Assembly (NCBI GenBank): GCA_000961805.1
Contig: LADV01000264.1
Location: 1 to 15,851, forward strand
Reading direction: 5' to 3'
Origin: Peptococcaceae bacterium BRH_c23
GTDB taxonomy: Bacteria > Bacillota_B > Desulfitobacteriia > Desulfitobacteriales > Desulfitobacteriaceae
Length of the DNA stretch: 15,851 nucleotides
Part shown: positions 14,342 through 15,851 of the stretch, piece after piece
How positions within the stretch are numbered: position 1 is the first letter of the stretch
Layout: each line of letters opens with the position of its first letter
Notes under the pieces: generated by a model
The model's database searches: none
The model's input: the letters and a program-made list of their open reading frames with translations, nothing else
What the model was told of the DNA's origin: nothing
Position numbers and translations under genes: made by a program

Positions 14342-14354
14342 GGTCAGATATGAG

Positions 14355-14392
14355 AGAGATAACCCTGCACAGCAAACTGCAGGGTTATCTCT
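14355..14392. terminator. Symmetrical hairpin between convergent units
   Basis: AGAGATAACCCTGCA (14355-14369) pairs perfectly over 15 bases with TGCAGGGTTATCTCT (14378-14392) around an eight-base loop. Neither side has a clean T run. Its position, just after the receptor relic and about 65 bases past the end of the minus-strand dehydrogenase gene, suggests a bidirectional terminator. Confidence 0.6.
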
Positions 14393-14458
14393 ATTCAAAG
14401 GGAATTTCGGCGACTATAGGTTTCTGGAACGCTCAGAGGATTTGAAAAACTGGATTAT

Positions 14459-15802
14459 TTAAATAATGTTTTTCAGAGGAACGCTGATGTTTTTATAGAT
14501 GTTATCGGCAATGCCAATACCTTTGTATTGGAACCCAAGGTAATGAGCTTTGTTGGGTGCGAAAATGTTCCTTGTATCAACGATTAAGGGGGTTTTCATC
14601 ATATTATAAACTGTCTTAAGCTCCAACTCCTTGAATTCCTGCCATTCTGTCATAACTATTAAACAATCAGCGTCTTTTATAGTATCCTCAATATTCTCGG
14701 AAAAAGTGACTCTTGAATTAAGCGGTTCTTCTAGATTCTTTACTACGGGATCAAAGACATGGATAGTAGTTTTTGTAGCTGTTAATTTCTCAAGTAAATG
14801 GATGGCAGGAGAGTTCCTCGTGTCATTGGTACCGGCTTTGAAGCTTAATCCTAAAATGGCTATTTTCGTATTTTCTACATCCTTGAGTTCACTCATAACA
14901 TAACCGATGATGCTTTTGATCTGTATTCCATTGCGTTCCAATACCGCTTTCAACAGAGGCAGGTCGGTGTTTGCCTTACTCGCAAAACAAATTAGGGATT
15001 TCAAATCCTTGGTAAGGCATAGACCGCCAAAGCCGGGACCAGGGTTAAGGTAATGACTTCCTATCCGCTTATCGAGCTTCATGCCTCGAAGGATAGCATG
15101 GATATCGGCGTTAACCTTCTCGCTGATTTCCGAGATTTCGTTGATAAAGGAGAGTCTGGTAGCCAGGTAGGCATTGCAGGCATACTTAACCAGTTCCGAG
15201 CTCCTGGTATCGGTAAAAATCATCGGAGCATCGAAGGTGCTGTATAATTCCTTCATCACAACTTCGGATTCGGGGGTATCTATTCCAACAACGATTCGAT
15301 CCGGATTCAGGAAATCACTGACTGCATTTCCTTCCCTAAGAAATTCCGGATTTGAAACCACGTCGAAGGGTATCATTGGGTTTTTCAGGTTATCCTTAAT
15401 AATCATGCTAGCCATAGCACAAGTACCTACCGGTACTGTACTTTTGATAACAATGGTCTTGTAATAGTTCATATAACCTGCTACGAGCTTAAGCGCCAGA
15501 ATCAGCTGGGACATGTCCGTTTCTCCGTTTTTGCTTTCAGGGGTACCGACTGCAATCATGATGATGTCAGATTCCCTGACAGCTGTTTTTATGTTGTTCG
15601 TGAATACTACTTTATTCCTGTCAGTAGCCGCTTTGAGCAGTTCATGAAGGCTTTCTTCGAAGATCGGGAGTTCACCGTTATTCAATTTATTGAGTTTACT
15701 AGAGTCACCGTCCATGCAGATTACATCATGACCGTGTACGGCCAGACCTAGGCCGGTAATCAGACCTACATATCCTGTGCCACCGATAATAGATATTTTC
15801 AC
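14459..15802 (-). CDS. ugd: UDP-glucose 6-dehydrogenase
   Basis: The 447-residue enzyme should oxidise UDP-glucose to UDP-glucuronate with two NAD+, supplying precursors for capsule or exopolysaccharide. The NAD-binding motif is GGTGYVG (7-13). AVGTPES (84-90), STVPVGT (121-127), NPEFLREG (151-158) and SSELVKYACNAYLATRLSFINE (201-222 region, with lysine K206) are family signatures. The catalytic cysteine is C262 in GPGFGGLCLTKD. The usual GGSC.PKD is slightly altered here to GGLC.TKD. A related UDP-sugar dehydrogenase (UDP-ManNAc type) is less likely given these motifs. The start is GTG 15802 with AGGAGG (minus, 15811-15816) eight bases upstream. The gene is convergent with everything to its left, and its promoter and any polysaccharide operon must lie beyond the right edge. 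Confidence 0.9.
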   Translation of the reverse strand: MKISIIGGTGYVGLITGLGLAVHGHDVICMDGDSSKLNKLNNGELPIFEESLHELLKAATDRNKVVFTNNIKTAVRESDIIMIAVGTPESKNGETDMSQLILALKLVAGYMNYYKTIVIKSTVPVGTCAMASMIIKDNLKNPMIPFDVVSNPEFLREGNAVSDFLNPDRIVVGIDTPESEVVMKELYSTFDAPMIFTDTRSSELVKYACNAYLATRLSFINEISEISEKVNADIHAILRGMKLDKRIGSHYLNPGPGFGGLCLTKDLKSLICFASKANTDLPLLKAVLERNGIQIKSIIGYVMSELKDVENTKIAILGLSFKAGTNDTRNSPAIHLLEKLTATKTTIHVFDPVVKNLEEPLNSRVTFSENIEDTIKDADCLIVMTEWQEFKELELKTVYNMMKTPLIVDTRNIFAPNKAHYLGFQYKGIGIADNIYKNISVPLKNII

Positions 15803-15851
15803 CCGAAACTCCTCCTTATGCTGTTTGTGACAGTTTAGTTTGGCTATTTTC

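Larger units (their letters stand above)
13996..14458. other. Convergent intergenic region between the PhoH and UDP-glucose dehydrogenase genes
   Basis: It contains the PhoH terminator (14036-14091), a chemotaxis-receptor-like relic (14228-14341) and a symmetrical hairpin (14355-14392). Between 14092 and 14227 I see no gene, RNA or repeat. Confidence 0.5.

Noticed and set aside
14631..15464. Several plus-strand open frames opposite the UDP-glucose dehydrogenase gene
   Set aside because: The minus-strand protein has all family motifs throughout. The plus-strand frames overlap each other and lack ribosome sites and domains.

Overview
The window looks like chromosomal DNA from an anaerobic, low-to-mid-GC Firmicute of the Clostridia, most likely a Peptococcaceae-type organism such as Desulfosporosinus or Desulfitobacterium. 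That assignment is inference. It rests on strong AGGAGG-type ribosome sites, frequent TTG/GTG starts, a rubrerythrin with a PerR-type operator, a yybP-ykoY riboswitch with an intrinsic terminator, and a YlaK-type PhoH protein. No rRNA, tRNA, CRISPR array or complete insertion sequence is visible.

Layout. Positions 1-367 (minus) carry the N-terminal part of a DUF4338/DruA-like protein cut by the left edge. Then, all on plus: a six-helix membrane diguanylate cyclase (730-1857), an RlmN-family radical SAM rRNA methyltransferase (2037-3113), a hotdog thioesterase (3312-3815), a rubrerythrin (4036-4629) behind a textbook promoter with a perfect PerR box at its start site, an N-formylglutamate amidohydrolase-family protein (5039-5734), a UPF0145/YbjQ-type protein (5839-6159) and a large CHASE4-HAMP-PAS-GGDEF-HD-GYP sensor (6618-9092). 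A 37-residue single-helix membrane protein that conventional ORF cut-offs would miss is predicted on minus at 4774-4887.

Positions 9112-9272 hold a complete manganese control unit: sigma-A promoter, yybP-ykoY riboswitch and intrinsic terminator. The closing helix P1 of the riboswitch uses the same bases as the 5' arm of the terminator, so metal binding should switch transcription on. The controlled gene (9599-12283) is a PMCA/SPCA-like type II P-type ATPase, here interpreted as a Mn2+ and/or Ca2+ exporter. Between the terminator and this gene lies a 300-base leader containing a long inverted repeat and three 33-34-base tandem repeats with a palindromic core. After it come a PIN-PhoH ATPase (12670-13995), a relic resembling the end of a chemotaxis receptor (14228-14341), and a convergent UDP-glucose 6-dehydrogenase (14459-15802, minus) that probably belongs to a polysaccharide locus beyond the right edge.

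The genes are mostly single transcription units, not one operon. Two themes recur: cyclic-di-GMP signalling (one synthase, one combined synthase/hydrolase candidate) and metal/oxidative stress (PerR-controlled rubrerythrin, Mn2+-riboswitch-controlled cation pump). I see no convincing wholly new multi-gene system. The most interesting items are the riboswitch/ATPase unit with its repeat-filled leader, the small membrane protein, and the pentanucleotide repeat overlapping the stop codon of the UPF0145 gene.
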